From positions 1 to 59,134 of the IMG/VR virus record IMGVR_UViG_3300030060_005339: a stretch of DNA of 59,134 bases, one strand, 5' to 3'. The notes below the pieces were generated by a model that saw nothing but the letters and a program-made list of their open reading frames with translations, did not search any database and was not told the DNA's origin. How positions within the stretch are numbered: position 1 is the first letter of the stretch; each line of letters opens with the position of its first letter. Of the stretch, positions 48,993 through 57,312 are shown one piece after another. The DNA comes from a virus. The position numbers and the translations under genes were made by a program.

Positions 48993-49749
48993 TTGTGCAT
49001 TACTTGTAGACCCCTTAAACAATGGTGTACCACCACTACGAGATGTTGAACCTGCAAAAGTAAATTCTCTTCTTGTTACAGCACTTAAAGAACTAGACCC
49101 CCCTGTTAAAAAACCTATTGTTGCAGTTTACTCAACAAGTTTTCAAGATGATACAGGCCAACGTAGATCCAACAGTCAATACGCTAGTTTCAGTACAGCC
49201 ATCACTTCTTCTCCTGATGCCTATTTAATCCGAGCTCTTAAACACTCTAATTTTTTTGACGTGGTAGAACGCAAAGGACTAGATCATCTTACAAAAGAAA
49301 GACAAATAATTCGTTCTGCTAGAGAAAAGTTTGATGAAAAACAACAACTTAAACCTTTGCTTTTTGCTGGGCTACTTATGGAAGGGGGAGTCATAGGGTA
49401 TGAAACAAACGTAAAGTCTGGTGGAGCTGGAGCTAGGTATCTTGGAATTGGAGCATCCAAAGAATACAGACAAGACAGTATTACTGTGTCATTGCGAACA
49501 ATCTCTGTTCTTACAGGTAAAGTTTTAATAGAAATTTTAGTTACCAAAAGTGTTTTGAGTGCTTCTGTATCACAAGACGTTTTTAAGTTCTATAGTAATA
49601 ACACTGAATTAGTTGAAATTGAGAGCGGTATAGTAGAAAATGAATCTGTAAATATAGCATTACAGACAGCTGTGGAAACAGCAGTCTTACAAACGATACT
49701 CGAAGGCTTAGAACTAGGGTATTGGGAGCAAAGAAGTGAGAATGAATAA
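48937..49749 (+). CDS. csgG: Curli secretion channel lipoprotein CsgG, 270 aa
   Basis: The signal peptide MKKAIQQRLLYLSVLLLSSC ends in a lipobox with Cys20 as lipid anchor. 'ALKHSNFFDVVERKGLDHLT', 'ERQIIRSAREKFDE', 'LMEGGVIGYETNVKSGGAGA' and 'RYLGIGASKEYRQDSITVSL' follow the E. coli protein closely, as does length (277 there). CsgG forms a nonameric outer-membrane channel for unfolded curli subunits. In the pore loop 'YASFSTA' aligns with 'ASNFSTA': the Phe is kept, Asn is Ser. It starts inside csgF and overlaps the curlin-like gene by eight bases. Confidence 0.93.
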   Translation: MKKAIQQRLLYLSVLLLSSCALLVDPLNNGVPPLRDVEPAKVNSLLVTALKELDPPVKKPIVAVYSTSFQDDTGQRRSNSQYASFSTAITSSPDAYLIRALKHSNFFDVVERKGLDHLTKERQIIRSAREKFDEKQQLKPLLFAGLLMEGGVIGYETNVKSGGAGARYLGIGASKEYRQDSITVSLRTISVLTGKVLIEILVTKSVLSASVSQDVFKFYSNNTELVEIESGIVENESVNIALQTAVETAVLQTILEGLELGYWEQRSENE

Positions 49750-50458
49750 ACTACTTATATCGTTGTTTTTAATAGCAACACCCCTCTATGCAGCCGACAA
49801 CGAAGTGTATATAGACCAATCTGGTGCTACGTCTAACTTAGACATAGAACAAGTTGGCGGTGGCGGTAATATTATCGGAGGTTCAGATGCTACAGCTGGT
49901 GCCTCTAATATGACTCCGTTAGATTTAGATGGCGCAACTATGACTTTGGACGTATTGCAAAAAGGATCTACTAACAAATTCCTTGGTGATATATGGGCAG
50001 ATAACTACACAGGTTACTTTTCATTTATAGGTGACAGTAATACATTTAATATGTCTACAGATGAAACAAACGCCACAGGAGCAGATGGTTCTAATGTAAA
50101 CGTACAGGTTACGGGTAACACAAACACCATGACACTTAATCACGGCATGACTGCACTAGCAGCTAATCTAGACTTAGATTGGATCGTACAGGGTGGAGGT
50201 AACAGTATTACAGCAGCCATAGATGTAGATGGAGCTACTAACTACATGGATATTGATGGTGATGATAATACAGTTACTTATGATGGTGACGGTTACGCAG
50301 GTGGCTACTTTTATCTAGATCATACAGGCAGCACAAGAACATTTAATATAGACCAGGAATCTACATCAGATAATGATTGGCTCAAGATTACCTCTGTTGG
50401 CTCTAATGGCACAGTCTGTGTTACTCAGTCAGACGCAGGAAATTCATTCGTCTGTTGA
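49742..50458 (+). CDS. Secreted curlin-like beta-repeat protein, 238 aa
   Basis: I start at ATG 49742 (MNKLLISLFLIATPLYAADN), a clear signal peptide cut near residue 18. The rest has about nine strand-turn units of the curlin type, hydrophobic-x-hydrophobic-x-Q-x-G-x-x-N: 'YIDQSGATSNLDIEQVGGGGN', seen as 'YIDQSGATSN' and 'LDIEQVGGGGN', then 'LDVLQKGSTNKF', 'VNVQVTGNTNTM' and 'FNIDQESTSD'. Rich in Asn, Asp, Gly and Thr, no Lys-rich patches. Expected substrate of CsgG. More diverged than CsgA, so amyloid formation is inference. Confidence 0.75.
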   Translation: MNKLLISLFLIATPLYAADNEVYIDQSGATSNLDIEQVGGGGNIIGGSDATAGASNMTPLDLDGATMTLDVLQKGSTNKFLGDIWADNYTGYFSFIGDSNTFNMSTDETNATGADGSNVNVQVTGNTNTMTLNHGMTALAANLDLDWIVQGGGNSITAAIDVDGATNYMDIDGDDNTVTYDGDGYAGGYFYLDHTGSTRTFNIDQESTSDNDWLKITSVGSNGTVCVTQSDAGNSFVC

Positions 50459-51488
50459 TATAGGTTCTATATCTGAACTTAGAGGTAACGCACAAGTTCT
50501 AAGAGACAAAGCGTACGGAGCTGAGTTGCAGTTCGACATACAACAAATGGATGATGTCCGCACAGAAGCGGGCAGAGTTGCTATAACATTTGAGGACAGC
50601 TCTACAGTCAAACTAACAGAGCACTCTAAGTTAGTTATAGACGAATACATTTATGACCCTGACCCGTCAAAATCTAAAATGGCCTTAAAGTTTGCCAGTG
50701 GCACAGCACGATTTATCACAGGTAAGTTTAATAACAAAAGTAACATATCTATTAAAACTCCTACGGCAGACATAGCAATACGTGGTACCGACTTTACTTG
50801 CACCGTAGACGAGTTAGGTAGGTCTCTTGTCATACTGTTACCAGACGAGAACGGTATATCCAGCGGAGAAATATTAGTAACAACCGCAGCGGGTAGCGTA
50901 ACCTTAAATAAACCATACCAGGCAACGACTGTATCTGTGTATGAAAACAGCCCTACGAAACCAGTTACATTAGATATATCGTTAGACTTGATAGATAACA
51001 TGCTTATTGTTAATCCGCCTGAACAAACGCAAGAAGATTTAGAGCAGACACGAACGCAAACTTCAGCCGACTATTTAGATTTTAACGACCTAGATATAGA
51101 TTTTTTAAATGAAGACTTTCTTGATGCAGAACAGAATCTAGAATTTACAGAGTTAGACATTAACTATTTAGACGTAAACTTCCTAGAAGACTTGCTCAAC
51201 GTACTAGACGCATTAGCAATATCTAAAGAAGAAGACCAATTAAAACAAGGCGGTGTAGGCATTCGTATAGTTGGTACAGAAATAGGACAAGATAAAGATA
51301 CACAAATAACAACGATCATTGCAGGGCAAAAAATTAGTTTAATCAGAGCAGTTAATCAAAGTGCTAGACTGGACTTAGATGGATCACAAAGCTATACGGT
51401 CATATTGATACAGGATGGTGTAACAAATACAGTTAAAGTTAACGGTGGGTCTTCTACAACGATTACAATAAAACAAGGAACAGAATGA
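50373..51488 (+). CDS. FecR-domain periplasmic protein, 371 aa
   Basis: ATG 50373 (MIGSRLPLLALMAQSVLLSQ) gives a short export signal; ATG 50406 is an alternative. Residues about 30-170 are a FecR domain: 'ISELRGNAQVLRDKA', 'DDVRTEAGRVAITFEDSSTV', 'IKTPTADIAIRGTDFTCTVD'. A middle part repeats 'LDIDFLNEDFLD' / 'LDINYLDVNFLED', then a beta-rich C-terminus. FecR proteins sense or relay periplasmic signals and often partner CHASE2 cyclases. Its first 86 bases lie inside the curlin-like gene, and it ends in an ATGA overlap with the cyclase. Confidence 0.83.
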   Translation: MIGSRLPLLALMAQSVLLSQTQEIHSSVDIGSISELRGNAQVLRDKAYGAELQFDIQQMDDVRTEAGRVAITFEDSSTVKLTEHSKLVIDEYIYDPDPSKSKMALKFASGTARFITGKFNNKSNISIKTPTADIAIRGTDFTCTVDELGRSLVILLPDENGISSGEILVTTAAGSVTLNKPYQATTVSVYENSPTKPVTLDISLDLIDNMLIVNPPEQTQEDLEQTRTQTSADYLDFNDLDIDFLNEDFLDAEQNLEFTELDINYLDVNFLEDLLNVLDALAISKEEDQLKQGGVGIRIVGTEIGQDKDTQITTIIAGQKISLIRAVNQSARLDLDGSQSYTVILIQDGVTNTVKVNGGSSTTITIKQGTE

Positions 51489-53227
51489 AAAAACTCCGAC
51501 TACCAGGTTTGATAGCTTTACTTGGACTACCTTTAGTCTTACAGCTTACTCCTTTAGAGATACTAAAGCTCAAGGTGTTTGATGCGTGGACGAAGGACCA
51601 AGAACCTTCTGGGTACTTTACGGTGCTGAACATTACCGAAGAGGATATTGCAAATGAAGGAGGATACCCTTTATCTAGGCAGACACTAGCACAAATTCAA
51701 ATTAACCTTTTACGTAAAGGGGCAACTGGAGTGGGATGGGTAATAGCTTTTCCACAGCCTGATAGATTTGGTGGCGACTTTGAGTTTGCAGAAGCTTTAT
51801 CTTTTTCTCCCAGTGTACTAGCCATGTTTGAAGGAGAAGGTGACTATCCTCCAACCACAGGGACAGTTATTTTGGGAGAAGACACGGGTGGCATTTTAGC
51901 TACGGGAGCTATACAAAACATTAAAGTGTTACAGAAAAGTGCAACACAGGGTCTAGCTGTAGCCAGGACAGATGTAGATAATTTAGTTCGCAGATTACCT
52001 TTGTTGATGCGCACACCTGATGGGTGGGTATCTGCATACGGTACAGAAGTATTGAAAGTTTTAGCGGGAGCAGACACTTACGTTATAAAGACGAATGATA
52101 ATGGTATAGAAGAAATCAGGGTAAAAGGGCTCCCACCAGTAAAAACAGACAGTTTAGGGCGCAAGTGGATAAGTTTCGTGAATACCCCGCAAACAAATTT
52201 AAAAGAAATGGATGTAGAAAATAAATTTGTTTTTGTGGGATTTACTGCAAAAGGTATTATGCCTCAACTCGCTACACCTGTAGGTCTGCTAGAACCACAT
52301 AAAATACAAGCAGCTTTAGCTGAATCTATACTTATACAAGATAGTCCTTACATACCAGATTACGCATTGGCTGTAGAAATGGCAGCCTTATTATTAGGCA
52401 TAGCTATGATGTGGTCACTGATTAATTTCTTGGGGATAACGTTGGGGATAAGTTTAGCTGTGTCTACCATGGCCTTAACTTTATTCGCAGGTTATAGCGT
52501 GGCACAACAAGGAGTATTGATAGATGTAACGTGGACTTTGATAGCAGAGTTTATAACGGCCACTGTAGCTTTCTACACACGATTCAGAGAACAGTACAAA
52601 CTACGACAACAAATCAAGAAACAGTTTGAACATTACCTCGATCCTAGACAGGTCAAGGCTTTACAAAAAGATCCTAGTTTACTGAAGTTGGGCGGAGAAC
52701 GAAGGAACTGTACGTTTTTGTTTACAGATGTACGTGGCTTCACTGCAATGAGTGAGCGCATGGATCCTGAGTTAGTGACTGTAATTATGAATGAAGCACT
52801 AACGATACAATCTGATACAGTTAAAAAATATGGTGGAATGATAGACAAGTATATTGGCGATGCGATGTTTGCCATATTTAATGCGCCCATAGATATGGTT
52901 AATCACGAAGAAGCTGCTGTGTTATGTGCACAAGAAATACAAAAACAGTTTAAAGAATCTTCTATTGGAGTTGAGATAGGCGTAGGAGTTAATACTGGCG
53001 AGGCAATTATTGGGAATATGGGAAGTGCAACACGGTTTGATTACACAGCTATTGGGGATGCAGTAAACCTTGCAGCCAGGCTAGAGTCAAGCACCAAAGA
53101 AGTAGGTAAAGACATAGTAATAGGAGAGTCTACAGCACAAGCATGTTCTTTCCCTTTAGCGGTGCTGCCTTCGATTACTGTTAAGGGTAAACAGGATAGA
53201 ATAAACATATTCACCTTGATGCCCTAA
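51485..53227 (+). CDS. CHASE2-domain class III adenylate cyclase, 580 aa
   Basis: One N-terminal membrane helix, a periplasmic CHASE2 sensor (about 30-285, 'FTVLNITEEDIANEGGYPLS'), three membrane helices (293-364) and a cytoplasmic class III cyclase. All catalytic residues are visible: metal Asp415 ('LFTDVRGFTA') and Asp459 ('DKYIGDAMFA'), purine-selecting Lys455 and Asp525, and transition-state Asn528 and Arg532 ('GDAVNLAARLE'). The Lys/Asp pair indicates ATP, so the product should be cAMP. Coupled by ATGA to the FecR gene. Confidence 0.92.
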   Translation: MKKLRLPGLIALLGLPLVLQLTPLEILKLKVFDAWTKDQEPSGYFTVLNITEEDIANEGGYPLSRQTLAQIQINLLRKGATGVGWVIAFPQPDRFGGDFEFAEALSFSPSVLAMFEGEGDYPPTTGTVILGEDTGGILATGAIQNIKVLQKSATQGLAVARTDVDNLVRRLPLLMRTPDGWVSAYGTEVLKVLAGADTYVIKTNDNGIEEIRVKGLPPVKTDSLGRKWISFVNTPQTNLKEMDVENKFVFVGFTAKGIMPQLATPVGLLEPHKIQAALAESILIQDSPYIPDYALAVEMAALLLGIAMMWSLINFLGITLGISLAVSTMALTLFAGYSVAQQGVLIDVTWTLIAEFITATVAFYTRFREQYKLRQQIKKQFEHYLDPRQVKALQKDPSLLKLGGERRNCTFLFTDVRGFTAMSERMDPELVTVIMNEALTIQSDTVKKYGGMIDKYIGDAMFAIFNAPIDMVNHEEAAVLCAQEIQKQFKESSIGVEIGVGVNTGEAIIGNMGSATRFDYTAIGDAVNLAARLESSTKEVGKDIVIGESTAQACSFPLAVLPSITVKGKQDRINIFTLMP

Positions 53228-53244
53228 TCATATAAACTAAGTTT

Positions 53245-56200
53245 ATGTCCATATTTTTTGGTAAAGACATTACAGCAGAGGATTTAGCTGCGGGTAGGTT
53301 ACAAGGTTCTGAAAAAGAAAAATCAGCTGTTAGTAAAGCTTTGCGATTTGGCTTAGACCAGCCAACAGAGAATGTTGCAACAACATTACGAGCACTAGGA
53401 TTTGACACACAAGCAGATACTTTAAGTGGCTTAATAGATGCCCCTGAAAATTATGACTCAAAAGCTGCTCAGTTTGTAGGAGAGGAGGGAATGTACGACT
53501 TTAGTGCTCTGCCTCTAGCCGTAGTAGAACAAGCGGGGCAGCTAGGCGGATCTTTATTATCTAGGAGTATTGGTGCAGGAGCAGGACTAGCAGTTGGTGG
53601 TCTTCCTGGAGCATTTATCGGCGGTTTACTTGGACCAGGGTTATTCGAAGCTGTGCAGATAGCAGGGCCAGTAGCCTTAGAAAGAGCTAGAAATGCTAAT
53701 CCTCCTAGAGAAGAGCCAGATATTTCTGATTGGGCAGCTGCTTTAGGCACTGCAACTTTTTCTGGAGTCTTAAATGCTATCGGTGCTAAAAACATTGGTA
53801 AATTAAACACTACATTAGTTGGTACAGGAGTGCGAGAAGGGAGCACAGAGTTCTTACAAGGACTCACCGAACAGTTTGGTAGCACAGCTGGTACAGACAA
53901 GGGACTAGAGTTAGATTTGAGACAAGCAGGTGGTGAAGGATTGATAGGTGGTTTTGCTGGAACATCTGCACAAATTCCTTCTTCTACATTAAACACAGCT
54001 CAATCATTGGAAGATCTTAGGCAAGACATAATCGGAGACAGCATAACAAATGCAATGTTTGACCAAACTACACCTGACCAGGCTGTAGAAGAAATGGGAG
54101 AGCAATTAATGTTAACGGAGCAAACTGTACAAAATATAGAGCAGTTTGAACAAGAAGCCGATCAATATGACCCTGATGACCCAGGAGCTTTTACTGATGA
54201 AGACATTATTCAAGAATTCTTAACAACTAACGATCAGTATTTAGAAAATTTAATTGAAACTGAATTTGGAAATCAATTAACTAGAGATCAACAATTTCAA
54301 TTGTTTGTAAATGTACAAGACTACATAAGAAATCATTTTGAATTTTTCGATCCTCGAACAACTGTTTCGCCACGAGAAGCATTAGCTCAAATGGCTCAAA
54401 CTGTTCAACAAGAATCGACAGCATTTTTAGACAGGGCCAACTTAGAACAAGTTGAATCAGGGACAGACCCGCGTTATGTTGGACCACAGTCTATGAATGT
54501 AAATCTTAACGCTAAGGAAGAATTATATAATCAAGGTGGAGCAGGCATAACGTCTATAGAATCAGGCATCGATCCTAATTTCTTAACGCAATCAATTTTA
54601 ATAGAAGATGGAATATTAGACCAACGTTTACCTAAGGATCCTAACAAACTTGTAAATCCTCAAGGGCTACTGCAAGAATTAGGCGTAAAAGAAACTGACA
54701 AAAATTGGTTCGAAACATCAAAAAGAGGTAGCAAAAAAGTTGTTAGTGAAGTTGTGAACACAGAGATAGCTCCTTTCTTAAAAGCTAAAAAAGACGCAGG
54801 AGAAAAAGTTACCCGTGCAGAAATAGAAAACATACTTTACGATTCTTTAAGTCGTCATAATTCTTTTTACCGAGAAGGTATGGAAACTGAGCATCGAGGC
54901 GGGCATACTTTTGCAGGCGAGGGACTAGGAGATTTATTCCCTGAAGTAGTCGACGTAGATAATTATTTTGAATTGTGGAATCATTATATTCCATTAATAC
55001 CTGGCAATTCTGCACTAGAAAATAGTCCTTATTTTAATCGTGATGGCAACGATAATTTGCATAATCCTCATGGAGATGGAGCAAACATGTGGACAAGAGG
55101 GTTTAAGGTAAGCCACCCACAAGGACTAGGAACAGGAAAATTAATTGCGGAAAATCAATCTAAACTTCACGGGCACTCACAAGACCCAAATAAAACTAGA
55201 GAAATGTATCTCTCTTCAGTAAACGTTGTTGAAGATACAACAGAAATAGACAATATTAGAAACAGAAGAGCAGATTATGACAGGGCTTACAATAATTTTG
55301 CGGAAGAGGTAGCTAATAAAAATACGACTGATGATACCTCGGTGTCACGAGCCATGGATACAGTTGCAACTTTGCTTTTAGAAGAGCCAAGCCAGTACGA
55401 CAATTACAGAGATGAAGCACTGTTAAATATAGATAAAGAGTTAAGTTCAATATCAAACGAATATGCAAACGAAGTAAAAAAACTAAGAACAAAACAAGCT
55501 AAAGAAAATAACGATGCTTTTGTAGATATAATTAATATAACGCAGCCTCTTGGCTCGATAGGTATATTGATAGATCAAGATAGTTTTCAAAACTTTATGG
55601 ACCAACCTGCACAAGCTTTAGATGTTTTTGAAAGTGCTGGAAGACAAAGAAGAAATAAATTTATTGAGTACGTCCTTGCTAACCACGGAGTCAATTTAAA
55701 TCTTGGAAGGATAGAAGATCCAGACACTTTTAGACCTATAGATCAAGAAATTTTAAATTTAGCCGATAGACCTAATTTAACAATAAACGAAAAACACGCT
55801 AAAGAAAAAGTAGAGTTGATATTGGACTATAGTCCTAAACTGGCTGATAAATACAACACGTTTAACAATTTAATAATAGCATCCGATAATTATCCTTCTA
55901 TGGCAGAGTCAAGACAGTTGGAAGAATTTGAAGGCAGAAGCAGAGAAGATAGAATACTGTACCCAGACTATCCGTTTAAAAACAATTACTCTGTAATGAA
56001 TTTAAGACGCGTGGTGACTAAGAGCATAAAAGACGGAGACGATTTTGTGTTTATAGGCAGCGGCGGAAAAGGAGGAGCTCCTGAGTCTGTGTATAAAGCT
56101 CAGAAAAAAGAAGCTGGAAACATTGCAGAAGTCATAGCCAGTTACCAAGATGCTTTGAAAGCGGAAGATTTATTTAAAGTGTTGCCAGATTCAGCAGACG

Positions 56201-56340
56201 TGCCAGGAGGCCCGTACTACGCATTGGACATAAGGCCGTTGAAACAGTTGATAGAAGCCAAAGTATTTAAAGGTTTCAAGGGCTATAAAGAAGGTGGTTT
56301 GGTTATGAACTATGGTGATTATGGAAGGAGTTATATTTAA
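53245..56340 (+). CDS. Giant protein with membrane-active segment, 1031 aa
   Basis: The N-terminal part (residues 90-250) has a glycine-rich hydrophobic stretch (GAGAGLAVGGLPGAFIGG) and 'GVREGSTEFLQGLTEQFGST', an order like that in the 1829-residue ejection protein. The middle is acidic and helical, with a conserved-looking part 'EHRGGHTFAGEGLGDLFPEV' and 'WNHYIPLIPGNS'. The C-terminus ends 'YKEGGLVMNYGDYGRSYI'. Probably a second ejection or virion protein, or an effector. Follows the cyclase by 17 bases and overlaps the nuclease gene by one base. Confidence 0.65.
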   Translation: MSIFFGKDITAEDLAAGRLQGSEKEKSAVSKALRFGLDQPTENVATTLRALGFDTQADTLSGLIDAPENYDSKAAQFVGEEGMYDFSALPLAVVEQAGQLGGSLLSRSIGAGAGLAVGGLPGAFIGGLLGPGLFEAVQIAGPVALERARNANPPREEPDISDWAAALGTATFSGVLNAIGAKNIGKLNTTLVGTGVREGSTEFLQGLTEQFGSTAGTDKGLELDLRQAGGEGLIGGFAGTSAQIPSSTLNTAQSLEDLRQDIIGDSITNAMFDQTTPDQAVEEMGEQLMLTEQTVQNIEQFEQEADQYDPDDPGAFTDEDIIQEFLTTNDQYLENLIETEFGNQLTRDQQFQLFVNVQDYIRNHFEFFDPRTTVSPREALAQMAQTVQQESTAFLDRANLEQVESGTDPRYVGPQSMNVNLNAKEELYNQGGAGITSIESGIDPNFLTQSILIEDGILDQRLPKDPNKLVNPQGLLQELGVKETDKNWFETSKRGSKKVVSEVVNTEIAPFLKAKKDAGEKVTRAEIENILYDSLSRHNSFYREGMETEHRGGHTFAGEGLGDLFPEVVDVDNYFELWNHYIPLIPGNSALENSPYFNRDGNDNLHNPHGDGANMWTRGFKVSHPQGLGTGKLIAENQSKLHGHSQDPNKTREMYLSSVNVVEDTTEIDNIRNRRADYDRAYNNFAEEVANKNTTDDTSVSRAMDTVATLLLEEPSQYDNYRDEALLNIDKELSSISNEYANEVKKLRTKQAKENNDAFVDIINITQPLGSIGILIDQDSFQNFMDQPAQALDVFESAGRQRRNKFIEYVLANHGVNLNLGRIEDPDTFRPIDQEILNLADRPNLTINEKHAKEKVELILDYSPKLADKYNTFNNLIIASDNYPSMAESRQLEEFEGRSREDRILYPDYPFKNNYSVMNLRRVVTKSIKDGDDFVFIGSGGKGGAPESVYKAQKKEAGNIAEVIASYQDALKAEDLFKVLPDSADVPGGPYYALDIRPLKQLIEAKVFKGFKGYKEGGLVMNYGDYGRSYI

Positions 56341-56759
56341 TGTATGAATACGCTTGCACGGTGGAAAGGGTTGTCGATGGAGATACTATCGACGTTACTT
56401 TGGATCTCGGCTTTGACATTCTTCATAAGTGTCGTGTTCGCCTATATGGTATTGATACTCCCGAGTCACGTACTCGTAACCTGGACGAGAAGGCTAGAGG
56501 AAAAATGGCTGGGGCTTTCTTGAAGGAAGCGATTGAGGACGGGGAGAAAGTAGTTATACAAACAAAGCTCAAGGACTCCAAAGGTAAGTATGGCAGAGTA
56601 TTAGGTGATGTAGTTGTCGATGGCAAAAACATTAATCAGACGATGGTTCAATGCCACCTGGCGGTAGCCTACCATGGCCAATCAAAAGATGACGTAGAAG
56701 CTGAGCACATGCGTAACAGAGACATCCTGATCGAGAACGGTTTACACACACCAGTATAA
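56340..56759 (+). CDS. Staphylococcal-nuclease-like thermonuclease, 139 aa
   Basis: 'VVDGDTIDV' (D13, D15), 'RLYGIDTPES' (R34, D39, E42) and 'KYGRVLGDV' (R86) reproduce the SNase active site with correct spacing. No signal peptide, so it acts in the cytoplasm, probably degrading host nucleic acid. ATG 56340 overlaps the previous stop by one base. Followed by a 233-base non-coding stretch. Confidence 0.9.
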   Translation: MYEYACTVERVVDGDTIDVTLDLGFDILHKCRVRLYGIDTPESRTRNLDEKARGKMAGAFLKEAIEDGEKVVIQTKLKDSKGKYGRVLGDVVVDGKNINQTMVQCHLAVAYHGQSKDDVEAEHMRNRDILIENGLHTPV

Positions 56760-56992
56760 ATCCCTATACATATCCCATAGCCTGAAGTAGAATACATCCA
56801 CGCTGTAGATTTTTAGTCCAGCTGGATGGGGGGCAGCGTAAGGTCTTCAAAAACCTTGAAATCCAGAGAGTGCCAGCAGACGGTGTGCTCCATAAAGATA
56901 ACATCTGCAGGGGGAGCTGTTCGAGCCAAAACGCCTTACTTTTACATAATTTAAGTAAAGCCTCCAGCCCAGTGATCCCCCACTTATTTATT
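56760..56992 (+). other. Gene-free, structured intergenic stretch
   Basis: No convincing gene. The strand can form ACGCTG / CAGCGT enclosing the palindrome TCCAGCTGGA, then AAGGT / ACCTT with an eight-base loop, then GCAGA / TCTGC. It also carries TATCCCATAG, part of the TATGGGA motif family on the minus strand. A structured leader or small RNA is possible. tRNA rules are not met. Confidence 0.4.
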
Positions 56993-57283
56993 ATGAAAAA
57001 ACAAAAACATTCAATACTAGAAGCACTAAAGAATAGTGTTTACGAAGATTTGCCACCGCAGATAAAGGACTTCTTTGACAACATAACTCCACAAGATTAT
57101 GTGCAGATGTTAGATGCCTTGAGGGATTACGGTGTGTTCAGCCCCGAAATTTTTGATTTGCTCAAGACTGTTATCTTGGAGCAAGACGGACAAATGACTC
57201 AAGAACAATACAGAGACTTTGTAGAACTGTGGTACGAACCTTCTCAGCTACAGAATTTCGGCAAAAAATTTACTTTGCACTAA
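56993..57283 (+). CDS. Hypothetical helical protein, 96 aa
   Basis: I start at ATG 56993 (MKKQKHSILEALKNSVYEDL), not at an upstream GTG whose 41 codons look non-coding. The protein is helical with 'LPPQIKDFFDNITPQDYVQM' and 'WYEPSQLQNFGKKF'. No ribosome-binding site is visible. No family recognised; a marine phage late-region protein. Confidence 0.62.
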   Translation: MKKQKHSILEALKNSVYEDLPPQIKDFFDNITPQDYVQMLDALRDYGVFSPEIFDLLKTVILEQDGQMTQEQYRDFVELWYEPSQLQNFGKKFTLH

Positions 57284-57312
57284 ACCCTACATTTCTTTAT
57301 TATTAGCCTATC

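Noticed and set aside
56760-56992. tRNA or tmRNA gene (GTTCGA, possible anticodon-like stem)
   Set aside because: The stem AAGGT/ACCTT has an eight-base loop, no T-arm can be formed around GTTCGA and no matching acceptor stem was found.
56870-56992. N-terminal extension of the 96-aa gene from a GTG start
   Set aside because: The added 41 residues are cysteine/serine-rich and unlike the rest, and they cover the structured non-coding stretch.
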